In this document: positions 33,555 to 43,184 of the stretch, one piece after another
How positions within the stretch are numbered: the stretch's first letter is position 1
How the letters are laid out: each line of letters opens with the position of its first letter
Assembly: GCA_015277795.1 (NCBI GenBank)
Contig: CP063848.1
Coordinates: 310,001-374,000 of the forward strand
Direction: 5' to 3'
Length of the DNA: 64,000 nt
From: Massilia sp. UMI-21
Lineage (GTDB): Bacteria; Pseudomonadota; Gammaproteobacteria; Burkholderiales; Burkholderiaceae_D
Notes under the pieces: generated by a model
What the model saw: only the letters and a program-made list of their open reading frames with translations
Databases searched by the model: none
Told to the model about the DNA's origin: nothing
Translations under genes and position numbers: made by a program

Positions 33555-34589
33555 TCACGCGGCGGTTTCGTATGCTTCGAGGATGTTGATTGTAGCGGTG
33601 CCGCCACTGTTTCCGCTGTTTCCGATCGAGCCGGCCTGCGCAGCCCCCTCGAACAGGAAGACCGCCGGCAGGCCGAGGTGGGCGATGCGTTCGCCGATGC
33701 GCAGGAAGTCGCCGCCCTGCAGCCCGAACGCGCAAGCCATGCCGCCGTCCAGCGCCACCACCAGCGCTTGGGGACGGCACATGGCCAGCTTGACGCAGGC
33801 CGTCTCCAGCGCGGCAAGCCACGCGGCGCTGCCGCAGCCCTGCGCCAGCGGCAGGTTCATGTTGTAGCCGAGTCCCGCGCCCGTGCCCTGTTCGCCGGCA
33901 TGGCCGGCATACCAGGGATAGGCATGGCATGGGTCGAGGTGGATCGACACGCACAGCACATCGCTGCGCCCGTAGAAGATGTCCTGGGTGCCGTCGCCGT
34001 GGTGGCGCGCGATGTCCAGGATGGCCACGCGCTGCAAACCGTCGTCCAGCAGGTGCTGCGCCGCCAGCGCGGCATTGTTCAGGAAGCAGCCGCCGCCGAA
34101 ACCCTCGGCGCGCGCATGGTGGCCGGGCGGATGGGTCAGGGCGAAGCTGCCGCGCTCCCCCACGCGCAGGGCGTGCGCGGCATTGATGGCGCAGTCGGCA
34201 CCGGTCTTGGCCGCGCTCCAGGTGCCGCCATGAAGCGGCGTGCGGCCGTCGGCGGCGAACAGGCCGAGGCGCGCAAGCACATCCTCCGGTTCCGGTTCGG
34301 AGGTGATGCCGCGCGGCGGCCAGAAGACGGGCAAGAGGTCCTGCTGCGCATTGGCCGGATCGAGCGCGGTCCACGCGCTCCACGCCGTACGCAGGAAGTG
34401 CAGGTAGCGCGGCGTGTGCACGCGTTCGAGCGATACCAGCGGCACCCCGTGCGGGGTGACGACGCGCCCCAGGCCGCGCCGCTCGAACTCCCCCAGTGTC
34501 AGGCCGACCGCGTCGGGCTGCCCGTCCCACGGCGCCGCGCCGCGCCAGGCGGCCTGCTGGACATGGTGTTCGTTGTAGAACGTGAGCAT
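33555..34589 (-). CDS. Histone-deacetylase-fold protein with a degenerate metal site
   Basis: The 344-residue protein clearly belongs to the HDAC/acetylpolyamine amidohydrolase family: YNEHHVQQAAW, PPGHHARAEGFGGGCFLNNAALAAQHLL, VAILDIARHHGDGTQDIFYGRSDVLCVSIHLDP, and GTGAGLGYNMNLPL. The tandem His of the charge relay (H157, H158) are kept. However, the usual DxDxHH zinc motif reads DIARHH, so the Asp ligand position is A194 (H196 is kept). The segment that normally holds the third ligand (LGxDxxxxDP) reads ALDGGMACAFG and seems shortened, and the EGGY catalytic Tyr position is A317 in FEGAAQ. It is therefore probably not a normal deacetylase. gshA ends 25 bp upstream on the same strand. Confidence 0.88.
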   Translation of the reverse strand: MLTFYNEHHVQQAAWRGAAPWDGQPDAVGLTLGEFERRGLGRVVTPHGVPLVSLERVHTPRYLHFLRTAWSAWTALDPANAQQDLLPVFWPPRGITSEPEPEDVLARLGLFAADGRTPLHGGTWSAAKTGADCAINAAHALRVGERGSFALTHPPGHHARAEGFGGGCFLNNAALAAQHLLDDGLQRVAILDIARHHGDGTQDIFYGRSDVLCVSIHLDPCHAYPWYAGHAGEQGTGAGLGYNMNLPLAQGCGSAAWLAALETACVKLAMCRPQALVVALDGGMACAFGLQGGDFLRIGERIAHLGLPAVFLFEGAAQAGSIGNSGNSGGTATINILEAYETAA

Positions 34590-34614
34590 GCGGGTGCCGG
34601 CGCCGGAATCAAGG

Positions 34615-36225
34615 CTATTGGTTGTCGCACAGCTTGCTGCAGTTGTAGGCGGCGACGAAGTCGTCGAAGCTGACGCTGTCGGCCTGCTCGATCGCCGCCT
34701 GCTCGGCCAGCGATTTGCTTGCCATCTCGTCGAACAGCGCTTCTTCGGCCGGCATCAGGGGACTGTCGCGGAAGCTGGCCGCATGCAGTTCGCTCTGGCG
34801 CAGGCCGAAGGCGCTGGCCGAACCCAGGCCGCGGATCTCTTCGAGTACCCGCGCCGACGGGGTCAGCGCCGGGTTGATGATCTTGGCCTTCTGCAGGTTG
34901 AGCGAGGATTCGTGCACATTGCCCTCGTTGTGCTGGTCGTCCAGCAGCTGCGCCAGCGGGCGGATGCGCTCGACCAGCTCCAGCGCCCAGTCCTTGAGCG
35001 GCAGCTCGAGGCCATCGCGGGTGAGCGTGAGGGCCGGGTCGCGGCCTTGTTTCACCGTACGCGCGAAGTTGCGCGCGTGGACCTGGCTTTCGTGGGCGCT
35101 GATCAGGGGGCTTTCCTCGAAGGCGCAGAACAGCAGGAAGGCATCGAGGAAGCGGCCGGTCTCGAGGCTGATGCCGACCGGCTCGAACGGGTCGACGTCG
35201 AGGCAGCGCACCTCGATGTACTGCACGCCGCGGTTGCACAGGGCCTGCACCGGACGCTCGCCGGTGCGGATCACGCGCTTCGGACGGATCGTCGAGTAGT
35301 ACTCGTTTTCGATCTGCAGCACATTGGTCGACAGCTGGACCCACTCGCCGTCTTTCTTGGTGCCGATCGCCGCATACGGTTCATAGGGCGTGTTCACCGC
35401 CGACATCAGGCTGGTGACATAGCTTTCCAGGCTGTTCTCGTGCGGACGCAGGCCGGCCTGGGCGTCGTTCTGGTAACCCAGGTCGCTCATGCGCAGGCTG
35501 GTGGCGTAGGGCAGGTAGAGCGTGTCGTCCGACAGGGTCTCGAGCCGGTGCTCGCGGCCGTGCAGGAAGCTGGTGGCCACGGCCGGGGTGGCGCCGAACA
35601 GGTACATCAGGAGCCAGCTGTAGCGGCGGAAGTTGCGAATCATCGCAATGTAGCTCTCCGACTGGAAGTCGCGCAGCGCATTGCGGCGTTCCTCGTGGAT
35701 GCCTTCGCTGGCGGCCACCAGCTGCCACAGCTTTTCCGGCAGCGAGTAGTTGTAGTGGATGCCCGCGATGCACTGCATCGCCTTCCCGTAGCGCAGCGCC
35801 AGGCCGCGGCGGTAGACGTGCTTGAGCATCCCGAGGTTGGACGTCCCGTACCAGCCGATCTCGATGTCTTCCTCGGGCGGCAGTTCGCCCGGCATCGACA
35901 CGCTCCACAGCATCTCGTCCTTCAGGCGTGCGTAGGCGAAGCGGTGGATGGCGTCGAGGTGGTGCAGCACCGTCGAGATGTCGTGTTCGGCCGGCGTGAT
36001 GAACTCCAGCAGGGCTTCGGCGTAGTCGGTGGTGATCTGCGGATGGGTCAGCGCCGAACCGAGCTGGATCGGATGCGGGGTGCGCGCCAGGTGGCCGTGC
36101 CGGTCCACGCGCAGGGTTTCGCGTTCGATGCCGCGCAGGCCCTGGCCGAGCAGGGCGCGGTGGTCGTCGTCGTCGAGCAGGGCCAGGCGGCGCTGGAGTT
36201 GGTTCGACACGGGTTGCTTGGACAC
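34615..36225 (-). CDS. gshA: Glutamate-cysteine ligase
   Basis: The 536-residue class I glutamate-cysteine ligase catalyses the first and rate-limiting step of glutathione synthesis. Typical segments are [123 protein letters not shown] and [20 protein letters not shown]. The start is a GTG at 36225 behind a GGAAAC ribosome site; longer frames upstream are not GshA-like. The protein is a little longer than the E. coli enzyme. The window also encodes a glutathione-peroxidase-like and a MAPEG protein, possible users of glutathione. Confidence 0.95.
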   Translation of the reverse strand: MSKQPVSNQLQRRLALLDDDDHRALLGQGLRGIERETLRVDRHGHLARTPHPIQLGSALTHPQITTDYAEALLEFITPAEHDISTVLHHLDAIHRFAYARLKDEMLWSVSMPGELPPEEDIEIGWYGTSNLGMLKHVYRRGLALRYGKAMQCIAGIHYNYSLPEKLWQLVAASEGIHEERRNALRDFQSESYIAMIRNFRRYSWLLMYLFGATPAVATSFLHGREHRLETLSDDTLYLPYATSLRMSDLGYQNDAQAGLRPHENSLESYVTSLMSAVNTPYEPYAAIGTKKDGEWVQLSTNVLQIENEYYSTIRPKRVIRTGERPVQALCNRGVQYIEVRCLDVDPFEPVGISLETGRFLDAFLLFCAFEESPLISAHESQVHARNFARTVKQGRDPALTLTRDGLELPLKDWALELVERIRPLAQLLDDQHNEGNVHESSLNLQKAKIINPALTPSARVLEEIRGLGSASAFGLRQSELHAASFRDSPLMPAEEALFDEMASKSLAEQAAIEQADSVSFDDFVAAYNCSKLCDNQ

Positions 36226-36304
36226 GGATGTTTCCTTTCTTGTACTGCCAAATTCAGTTGGAGCAGAGAGTAACCGAAAAACGGCAAGTGCGCCGGGAGG
36301 CCCC

Positions 36305-38155
36305 TCATTCCTGCCCGGTGGGGATGGCGGTCCCCTCGGGAGCAGGGGCGGAAGGGGGCGGGGAAGCCGGCAGGACTGCCGCTTTGGCGGCTTCCTTTTC
36401 GCTCGCGATCCAGCGCTCCACCTGGCGCTGGAGCAGGTCCAGCGGCAGCGCGCCGCCCTTGAGCACCGCGTCGTGGAAGCGGCGCAGGTCGAAGCGCTCG
36501 CCCAGCGCCGCCCTGGCCTTGTCGCGCAGCGCCGCAATGCGCAGCTGGCCGATCTTGTAGGCCAGCGCCTGGGCCGGCCTGGCGATGTAGCGGTCGACTT
36601 CCAGCTCGTTGTCCGGCGGCGGACTGGCGGTATGCGCGTTCAGGTAGTCGACCGCCTGCTTGCGCGACCAGCCCATTGTGTGGATGCCGGTGTCCACGAC
36701 CAGCCGCGCCGCGCGCAGCATCTCTTCGTTGAGCTGGCCGAAGCGCGAGAACGGATCGTCGAAGAAGCCCAGCAGGGGGCCAAGCCCCTCGGCATAGGTG
36801 GCCCAGCCTTCGCCGAAGGCGTCGTACCAGCCGTGGCGCCGGAATGCCGGCAGCTCCGGCAGCGACTGCGCGCGCGCCACCTGCAGGTGGTGGCCGGGCA
36901 GGGCTTCGTGCAGCGCCACGCTGTCCACCTGCCAGATCGGGCGCGTGTCCAGATGCGCGACGTCGACCACTAGCGCCGCGCTGCGTTCCTCGCTGCCGGC
37001 TTCGTAATAGGCCACCGGCTGGCCGCCTTGTCCGGCAATTTGCTGCATCGGCTTGACGGCGATGTCGGCGTCCGGCACCGTCGTCACCACCCTGGGCAGC
37101 TTTGCCTGGGCCCGCGCAACGGCCTTGCGGTAGCGCCCCAACAGGGCTTCGGGCTGCTTGAAGAACAGGCGCCGGTCGGTGCGGGCGAAGGCCAGGAAGC
37201 GCTCGAGGTTTCCGCGAAAACCGGTGCGCGGCACCAGGGCGGCCATCTCGGCGCGGATGCGCGCGACTTCCTTCAGGCCGATCGCATGCACCTCGGCCGG
37301 GCTCAAGCTGGTGGTGGTGGCATTGCGCACCTGGAAGGCATACCAGGCGTCCCCGCCGGGCAGGCTGGCGGCGCCGATGGTCTCGCGCGCAGCCGGCAGG
37401 TAGTCGCTGCGCAGGAAGTCTTCCAGCCGGTACAGGGCCACGGCGGCCTCCGCCAGCGCCGTGATGCCGTCGTCGAGCAGATCCTCGCGCACCTCGGGCT
37501 CGATCGAGGCGGGAATGCGCTGCAGCGGTGCGTTCAGGGGACCGGCGGCGATGTCTTCGCGCAGGCGGCGCAGCGCCTCCGGCACCAGCGCGATCGCCAC
37601 CTTCGGCACGGTCCAGCCGGCGCGCATTCCGGCGCGCATCTGCTCGATCAGGCCGTCGACATGGGCCGGCAAGGCGTTCAGGCGCGAAAAATAGGTGCGA
37701 TAGTCCTGTTCGGTGAGGAAGGGCATCTGCGCGACCAGGCGCGGCAGGCGCAGGTGCAGGCCGTCCCAGTTGCTGAGCGGCTGCGGATCGAAGGGCGTGA
37801 AGGCGGCGGCCGCCAGCCTGCGCTCGTGCGCGGCCACGAACAGGTCGAGCGAGAGCCGGTCCTGGCCTTCGAGTTCGTTGCGGTCGAGCCGGCGCGCTTC
37901 TTCCAGCACCTCGCGGGTGTGTTCGACGGCGGCGGCACGCGCCTCCAGCGAGGTATCGGCCAGCAGCGCGTCGTGGCGGTGCGCGCCGATGCCGGTGGCG
38001 TATTCGGGCTGCTGGCGCAGCTGCCATTGCCACTCGCGTTCGAACAACTGGCGCGCACTGTCGGCGCCGGCGATCGCTGCGCTGTCGGCGGCAGCGCAGA
38101 CCAGGGGGACGAGCAGGACGATCGAGGCGAACAGTTTGCGCATGCAGTTGCCCAT
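36305..38155 (-). CDS. DUF885 family exported zinc peptidase-like protein
   Basis: The 616-residue protein has a signal peptide (about 1-26). It carries the DUF885 signature including [18 protein letters not shown] (HExxxGHH, probable zinc ligands and catalytic Glu), [18 protein letters not shown] with a further Glu, [18 protein letters not shown] and [43 protein letters not shown]. Members are considered metalloproteases related to the gluzincin clan, and the substrate is unknown. The end is proline-rich. An ATG 12 bp further in (38143) is an equally good start. It lies between prmC and gshA on the same strand with gaps of 59 and 79 bp. Confidence 0.88.
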   Translation of the reverse strand: MGNCMRKLFASIVLLVPLVCAAADSAAIAGADSARQLFEREWQWQLRQQPEYATGIGAHRHDALLADTSLEARAAAVEHTREVLEEARRLDRNELEGQDRLSLDLFVAAHERRLAAAAFTPFDPQPLSNWDGLHLRLPRLVAQMPFLTEQDYRTYFSRLNALPAHVDGLIEQMRAGMRAGWTVPKVAIALVPEALRRLREDIAAGPLNAPLQRIPASIEPEVREDLLDDGITALAEAAVALYRLEDFLRSDYLPAARETIGAASLPGGDAWYAFQVRNATTTSLSPAEVHAIGLKEVARIRAEMAALVPRTGFRGNLERFLAFARTDRRLFFKQPEALLGRYRKAVARAQAKLPRVVTTVPDADIAVKPMQQIAGQGGQPVAYYEAGSEERSAALVVDVAHLDTRPIWQVDSVALHEALPGHHLQVARAQSLPELPAFRRHGWYDAFGEGWATYAEGLGPLLGFFDDPFSRFGQLNEEMLRAARLVVDTGIHTMGWSRKQAVDYLNAHTASPPPDNELEVDRYIARPAQALAYKIGQLRIAALRDKARAALGERFDLRRFHDAVLKGGALPLDLLQRQVERWIASEKEAAKAAVLPASPPPSAPAPEGTAIPTGQE

Positions 38156-38214
38156 CCGGGGCCGGCGTTCAGGAACTGGTCATTGTAACAATGGTGGCGC
38201 AGGCGCCGCGCAGC

Positions 38215-39066
38215 CTAGGACAGGCGGCCGCCGCTGACGCGTTCGATCCCGGCCAGGTCGCGCCAGCTCTGCACCTCGATGAAGCCGCGCGCGGCCAGCA
38301 GGGTGCGCACGGCCGCGGCCTGGTCGTAGCCGTGTTCGAGCAGCAGCCAGCCGCCCGGCGCCAGGTGGGCGGGCGCGCCGGCGATGATGACGCGCAGGGC
38401 CGACAGGCCGTCGGCGTGGTCGGTGAGGGCGCCGGCCGGCTCGAAACGCAGGTCGCCCTGCGCCAGGTGGGCGTCGCCGGCCGCGATGTAGGGCGGGTTG
38501 GAGGCGATGATCTCGAAGCGCTCACTGTACACACCACTGTCCCCGCCGTCGCCCAGGGCCGCGAACCAGTCGCTGCGCAGGAAGCGCACCGCGGCGCCAT
38601 TTGCCGCGGCATTGGCGCGCGCGATGGCGAGGGCGTCCTGGCTGACATCCAGCGCGGTGACGGCGGCGTCCTGGCGGCTGTGGGCGCAGGCCACGGCGAT
38701 GGCGCCGCTGCCGGTGCCCATGTCGAGCAGGCGGCCGTGCGGCGCCAGGCGCTCGAGCGCCAGTTCGACCAGCAGTTCGGTGTCCGGGCGGGGAATCAGG
38801 ACGCCGGGGCCGACCTTGAACGGCAGGCCGAAGAATTCGCGTTCGCCGACGATGTAGGCGATCGGTTCGCCCTGCAGGCGGCGCTGCACCAGCGCATCGA
38901 GACGCGCGGCTTCGTCGGCCGTCAAGGCGCGCTCGGACTGGGTGATCAGGCCGACCCGCGACAGTCCCAGCGCATGGCACAGCAGGATGCGGTTTTCCAG
39001 CGGTTCCAGCGGCAGCGTGCCCTGGAGCTGCCGGATCGTCGCGCCGGCCTGTGCGACGCCGTTCAT
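38215..39066 (-). CDS. prmC: Release factor N5-glutamine methyltransferase PrmC
   Basis: PrmC methylates the glutamine of the GGQ motif of release factors RF1 and RF2. The 283-residue protein has the N-terminal helical domain (LENRILLCHALGLSRVGLITQSERAL, EFFGLPFKVGPGVLIPRPDTELLVE), the SAM-binding LLDMGTGSGAIAVACA, and the catalytic NPPY in IIASNPPYIAAGD. The ATG overlaps the dsbB stop codon by 4 bp (ATGA), so the two are translationally coupled. prfA, encoding its substrate RF1, lies just beyond dsbB on the same strand. Confidence 0.95.
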   Translation of the reverse strand: MNGVAQAGATIRQLQGTLPLEPLENRILLCHALGLSRVGLITQSERALTADEAARLDALVQRRLQGEPIAYIVGEREFFGLPFKVGPGVLIPRPDTELLVELALERLAPHGRLLDMGTGSGAIAVACAHSRQDAAVTALDVSQDALAIARANAAANGAAVRFLRSDWFAALGDGGDSGVYSERFEIIASNPPYIAAGDAHLAQGDLRFEPAGALTDHADGLSALRVIIAGAPAHLAPGGWLLLEHGYDQAAAVRTLLAARGFIEVQSWRDLAGIERVSGGRLS

Positions 39067-39539
39067 GCGCGTGGCTTGCGCAGCAGGACAAAGGCCAGCA
39101 GCACGGTCAGCACCACGAACCAGACCGCCGACCACTGCGGAATCGCGAGGCCCAGCAGCGAATCGGTGGCGCCTTCGCACAGGCCGTCGGCGCGGAACAG
39201 CCAGGGCAGGTATTCGGCGGTCGGGATCTTGTTGAGGAAAGTCTCCATCGGATCGATGCCGCAGGTGAAGCCCGGGTGGGCGATCACCCACAGGTGCTTG
39301 CCGACCGCGAACAGGCCGCCCAGGGCCGCCAGCAGGGCCAGCATCGTGCCTTCGCGGACCTTGCCGCTGACGGCAGACACCAGGCTCGCGATGCCGACCG
39401 CCAGGAACATGTAGCGCTGGATCACGCACAGCGGGCAGGGCAGCATCTGCAGGATGTGCTGCAGGTAGAGGGCGACCGCGATCAGCGCGAAGCAGATCGA
39501 CGAGATGGCAAACAGGATCTGGCGGTTGGAGGGCAGCAT
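39063..39539 (-). CDS. dsbB: Disulfide bond formation protein DsbB
   Basis: The 158-residue inner-membrane protein has four helices and reoxidises periplasmic DsbA, passing electrons to quinones. It contains the CPLC pair after the first helix (QMLPCPLCVIQRYMFL) and the second Cys pair in the large periplasmic loop (GFTCGIDP and DGLCEGATDSLLG). The ATG at 39539 gives a normal DsbB N-terminus. The gene is inserted between prfA and prmC, and its stop overlaps the prmC start. A REPIN separates it from prfA upstream. Confidence 0.94.
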   Translation of the reverse strand: MLPSNRQILFAISSICFALIAVALYLQHILQMLPCPLCVIQRYMFLAVGIASLVSAVSGKVREGTMLALLAALGGLFAVGKHLWVIAHPGFTCGIDPMETFLNKIPTAEYLPWLFRADGLCEGATDSLLGLAIPQWSAVWFVVLTVLLAFVLLRKPRA

Positions 39540-39616
39540 CGGTATGTTTTGTAGGTGTTGTTTGGAACGAGGCATTCTCGCATGAAGCCTGCTCAACTAC
39601 TTACTCTTTGCTTAAG

Positions 39617-39750
39617 GTAGGGTGGACGGCTCTGCCGTCCGCGCGTTCAAGCATTCCGTGAACAATCGCGCCGCATTCATTCACGCTGCATTTGAACGCG
39701 CGGGCGTTCGTAATTCCGGCCATTGGCCGAAATTACCCCGCCCACCCTAC
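39617..39750. repeat. REPIN-like inverted pair of REP elements (copy 4)
   Basis: The left unit is GTAGGGTGGACGGC, TCT loop, GCCGTCCGCGCGTTCA (compensated stem change, as in copy 2). The right unit, ending CCGCCCACCCTAC at 39750, carries a longer insert between its arms. It lies between the prfA stop (39755) and the dsbB start (39539) and so splits the hemA-prfA from the dsbB-prmC part of the operon. Confidence 0.8.
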
Positions 39751-39754
39751 AGAA

Positions 39755-40831
39755 TCAGTCGCCCAGCGCCGCCAGCAGCTCCGCCTGGTGCTCCGCCGCC
39801 AGCGCATTGGTCAGTTCGAGCAGGTCGCCGTCCATGATGAAGTCCAGCTTGTACAAGGTCAGGTTGATGCGGTGGTCGGTCAGGCGGCCCTGCGGGAAGT
39901 TGTAGGTGCGGATCCGTTCGCTGCGATCGCCCGAGCCGATCAGGCTCTTGCGGGTGGCCGCCTCTTTCGACTGCTGCTCGCGCAGCTGCACGTCCTTGAT
40001 GCGCGCGGCCAGCACCTTCAGCGCTTGCGCCTTGTTCTTGTGCTGGCTGCGGTCGTCCTGGCATTCCACCACGATGCCCGTGGGCAGGTGGGTGATGCGC
40101 ACCGCCGAATCGGTCTTGTTGATGTGCTGTCCGCCGGCGCCGGAGGCGCGGTAGGTGTCGATGCGCAGGTCGGCCGGGTTGATGTTGACGTCCTCGACCT
40201 CGTCGGCTTCCGGCATCACGGCGACCGTGCAGGCCGAGGTGTGGATGCGGCCCTGGGTCTCGGTGGCGGGAACGCGCTGCACGCGATGGCCGCCCGATTC
40301 GAACTTCAGTTTCGAATAGACCCCGTTGCCGATGATGCGCACGATGACTTCGCGGTAGCCGCCCAGGTCCGAGGGCGACTCCGACACCAGTTCGACCTGC
40401 CAGCGGTTGCGCTCCGCGAAACGGCTGTACATGCGCAGCAGGTCGCCGGCGAACAGCGCCGACTCGTCGCCGCCGGTGCCGGCGCGGATCTCGAGGAAGA
40501 TGTTGCGCTCGTCGTTGGCGTCCTTCGGCAGCAGCATTTTTTGAAGATCGAGCTCGAGGGCGGCCAGGCGCGCGCGCGCGGCCTCGATCTCTTCCTGCGC
40601 GAAGTCCTTCATTTCCGGATCCTGCGCCATCTCCTGGGCTGCGGCGATGTCGTCCTGGGCCGCGCCGTACTGGCGGTACAGGGCGACCAGCGGCGACAGC
40701 TCGGCGTGCTCGCGCGTCATCTTGCGGTAGCTGTCCATATTCGCGGTGGCGCCTTCGGACATCAGGAGTTCGTCCAGTTCGACGAGTCGGTTGGCCAGTT
40801 GGTCCAGCTTGGCCAGCATGGATGGTTTCAT
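39755..40831 (-). CDS. prfA: Peptide chain release factor 1
   Basis: RF1 recognises UAA and UAG stop codons and triggers hydrolysis of peptidyl-tRNA. The 358-residue protein has the N-terminal helical domain, the [22 protein letters not shown] segment, a stop-codon recognition region followed by the catalytic GGQ in [21 protein letters not shown], and the C-terminal [25 protein letters not shown]. The ATG at 40831 gives the family N-terminus [12 protein letters not shown]. It lies 83 bp downstream of hemA on the same strand, as in many proteobacteria. Confidence 0.96.
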   Translation of the reverse strand: MKPSMLAKLDQLANRLVELDELLMSEGATANMDSYRKMTREHAELSPLVALYRQYGAAQDDIAAAQEMAQDPEMKDFAQEEIEAARARLAALELDLQKMLLPKDANDERNIFLEIRAGTGGDESALFAGDLLRMYSRFAERNRWQVELVSESPSDLGGYREVIVRIIGNGVYSKLKFESGGHRVQRVPATETQGRIHTSACTVAVMPEADEVEDVNINPADLRIDTYRASGAGGQHINKTDSAVRITHLPTGIVVECQDDRSQHKNKAQALKVLAARIKDVQLREQQSKEAATRKSLIGSGDRSERIRTYNFPQGRLTDHRINLTLYKLDFIMDGDLLELTNALAAEHQAELLAALGD

Positions 40832-40914
40832 AGGCTTGTTCGGTAAGGTTCGGGAAGCCGCACGGGGACGGCCGGATGCGTCCACAGGGGACGCGGACAG
40901 ACGGGGAAGGGCCG

Positions 40915-42201
40915 CTAACGGCGGCCGCGGAACAACTGGGGCAGCAGGCCGGCGAGGCGGGCGCGCTCGTCGCCCTGGGCATGGTGCAGCGCCTGCTGCG
41001 GGCCGTGCAGGAACTTGGCGGTGAGCCCCCGGGACAGCGCTTCGAGCACGGCCTCGGGATCGTCGCCGCGCGCCAGCAGCCTGCGCGCGCGGTCGAGTTC
41101 GGCCAGGCGCAGCGCCTCGCTCGACTCGTGCAGGTCGCGGATCACCGGCACCATGGCGCGGTCGCCGACCCAGCTCATGAAAGACTGCACGCGCGTTTCG
41201 ATGATGGCTTCGGCCTGGGCCACGGCGGCCTGGCGGCTCTCCATGCCGGTTTGTACCACCTGCGCGAGGTCGTCCACGGTGTACAGGAACACGTCGTCCA
41301 GGCGCGCGACTTCGGGTTCGATGTCGCGCGGCACGGCCAGGTCGACCATGAACACCGGGCGGTGGCGGCGCGCCTTGACCGCGCGCTCGACCAGCCCCAG
41401 GCCGATCAGCGGCAAGGTCGAGGCGGTGCAGGAGATCACGATGTCGAAGTGCTGCAGGCGCTCGGGCAGGTCGGCCAGGCGGATCGCCTCGCCGTTGTAG
41501 CGCGCCGCCAGCGCCTGGCCGCGTTCCATGCTGCGGTTGGCGATGGTGACCGATTTCGGGTTGTGCGCCGCGAAGTGGGCGGCGCACAGTTCGATCATTT
41601 CGCCGGCGCCGATGAACAGCACGTGCTGGTCGGCGATGCGATCGAAAATGCGCTGCGACAGGCGCACCGCGGCAGCCGCCATCGAGACGCTGTGGGCGCC
41701 GATCTCGGTGGTGCTGCGCACTTCCTTGGCCACCGCGAAGCTGCGCTGGAACAGCTGGTGCAGGTAGGTGCCCAGGCCGCCGGCTTCCTCGGCGGTGCGC
41801 ACCGCGTCTTTCATTTGCCCGAGGATCTGCGGTTCGCCCAGCACCATCGAGTCGAGCCCGGAGGCGACACGGAAGGCGTGGCGCACCGCGCTGTCTTGCG
41901 GCAGCATATACAGGTGCGGGCGCAATTCGGCGAAGTTGAGCGCGTGGTAGTGGGCCAGGAACTGGGCCGAGGCATCGAGCGGATGGGCGATGTCGCTGGC
42001 CGCGTACATCTCGGTGCGGTTGCAGGTCGACAGGATGGCTGCTTCGTTGCCGACGCCCGCGCCGCCATTGCTCGCCTGGCGCGCGAACCAGCCGCGCGCC
42101 GCCTGCACCGCATTGCCGAGCTGGTCGGGCGCGAGCGCCAGCTGCTCACGCAGCGAGACCGGTGCGGTCGTGTGGTTCAGGCCAACGGCAAGCAGTTGCA
42201 T
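40915..42201 (-). CDS. hemA: Glutamyl-tRNA reductase
   Basis: HemA reduces glutamyl-tRNA to glutamate-1-semialdehyde, the first committed step of the C5 route to haem. The 428-residue protein shows [20 protein letters not shown] at the N-terminus, the active-site Cys in [36 protein letters not shown], the NADPH-binding [19 protein letters not shown], and the helical dimerisation domain at the end. The length is normal. It is the first gene of the hemA-prfA cluster. Confidence 0.96.
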   Translation of the reverse strand: MQLLAVGLNHTTAPVSLREQLALAPDQLGNAVQAARGWFARQASNGGAGVGNEAAILSTCNRTEMYAASDIAHPLDASAQFLAHYHALNFAELRPHLYMLPQDSAVRHAFRVASGLDSMVLGEPQILGQMKDAVRTAEEAGGLGTYLHQLFQRSFAVAKEVRSTTEIGAHSVSMAAAAVRLSQRIFDRIADQHVLFIGAGEMIELCAAHFAAHNPKSVTIANRSMERGQALAARYNGEAIRLADLPERLQHFDIVISCTASTLPLIGLGLVERAVKARRHRPVFMVDLAVPRDIEPEVARLDDVFLYTVDDLAQVVQTGMESRQAAVAQAEAIIETRVQSFMSWVGDRAMVPVIRDLHESSEALRLAELDRARRLLARGDDPEAVLEALSRGLTAKFLHGPQQALHHAQGDERARLAGLLPQLFRGRR

Positions 42202-42308
42202 GGTGGGGCGGGGGGCGATGGGTATGGTCCCATTATACCCTTACGCGAGCAGGGTTTCAGGGGGCGGCCGGGGCCGGCCGCCGTCTTGGCGCAATGCCAA
42301 GGCGGGGC

Positions 42309-42998
42309 TCAGGCGCCGAGCTTTTCGAGGCGATAGCCGTAGCTGTACACCGGCACCAGGCGGAAACCGTTCTCCGGACGCAGGCTGAGCTTGTTACGCA
42401 CGCGCGAAACATGGGTGTCCATGGTGCGCGAAGGCACGTCGGTATCGCGTACCCAGACCGATTCATGGATATAGGCGCGCGACAGGGGCCGACCGATGTT
42501 ACGGAAGAACAGCAGCGCCAGCGAGAATTCCTTCTGGGTGACGTCGATGATCGAGCCATCCTTGAGCAGGCGCCCCGGACGGGTTTCGAAGGTGAACGGA
42601 CCGAATTGCAGCTGCTCGGCGCTGTTCTGCGACGGGTAGGCGCGGCGCAGCAGGGCCGACACGCGGGCCACCAGTTCGCCACGGCGCAGCGGCTTGACCA
42701 GGTAGTCGTCGGCGCCGGCGGTGACGCCGGCGATGATGTCGTCCTCGGCGTTATTACCCACCAAGAAGATCATCGGCGCATTCGACGCCATTTTTTCCTT
42801 GGCGCGGCGCAGGATTTCCGCCCCATCCATGTCGGGAAGGTTCCAGTCCATTACCAGCATGTCGGCATTTTCCTTACGCAATTGCGCAAGGCATTCCTTG
42901 GCACTGTCGTAGGGCTGGCAGTTGTGGCCGGCCGCGGTCAGCACCTGACAAATGAGTTCAGCCTGGCTGCGGTCTTGTTCGAGAACGGCAATCTTCAT
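42309..42998 (-). CDS. OmpR-family response regulator (orphan)
   Basis: The 229-residue protein has a receiver domain (1-115) with the phospho-acceptor D51 in MLVMDWNLPDMDG and K102 in DDYLVKP. A winged-helix Trans_reg_C DNA-binding domain follows (about 125-229, with VTQKEFSLALLFFRN and SRTMDTHVSRVRNKL). The conserved switch Thr/Ser after the fourth strand is replaced: the sequence reads IFLVGNN, giving V80 where LTA is usual. No histidine kinase gene is adjacent, so it is an orphan. It is divergent from the DUF697-like gene, and an inverted repeat lies 26-45 bp upstream of its start. Confidence 0.9.
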   Translation of the reverse strand: MKIAVLEQDRSQAELICQVLTAAGHNCQPYDSAKECLAQLRKENADMLVMDWNLPDMDGAEILRRAKEKMASNAPMIFLVGNNAEDDIIAGVTAGADDYLVKPLRRGELVARVSALLRRAYPSQNSAEQLQFGPFTFETRPGRLLKDGSIIDVTQKEFSLALLFFRNIGRPLSRAYIHESVWVRDTDVPSRTMDTHVSRVRNKLSLRPENGFRLVPVYSYGYRLEKLGA

Positions 42999-43023
42999 AT
43001 CACATCTACTGGTAAGGTTGCCT

Positions 43024-43043
43024 TTGTAGGAAGCATCCTACAA
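43024..43043. promoter_or_regulatory. Inverted repeat in the response-regulator promoter region
   Basis: TTGTAGG-AAGCAT-CCTACAA is a perfect 7-6-7 inverted repeat in the divergent gap between the response regulator and the DUF697-like gene. It could be a binding site, possibly autoregulatory, or a leader hairpin. This is inference from position. Confidence 0.35.
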
Positions 43044-43184
43044 GGGTTAAACCGAATATAGCAGACTTTCACAAAATAGCGCTACAGAAATAATGAGTTT
43101 GCGTTCCGGAAATTAGATCTGTTGTGTTAAGGCTGAATGCCGGAGAGCGTTACACTCGTTGTTACGAAGAAAACGGGAGGCGAT

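Noticed and set aside
36225..36537. Longer gshA start (extra 104 codons)
   Set aside because: The extension overlaps the 3' part of the DUF885 gene and is Arg/Pro-rich without resemblance to GshA; the GTG at 36225 fits the family.
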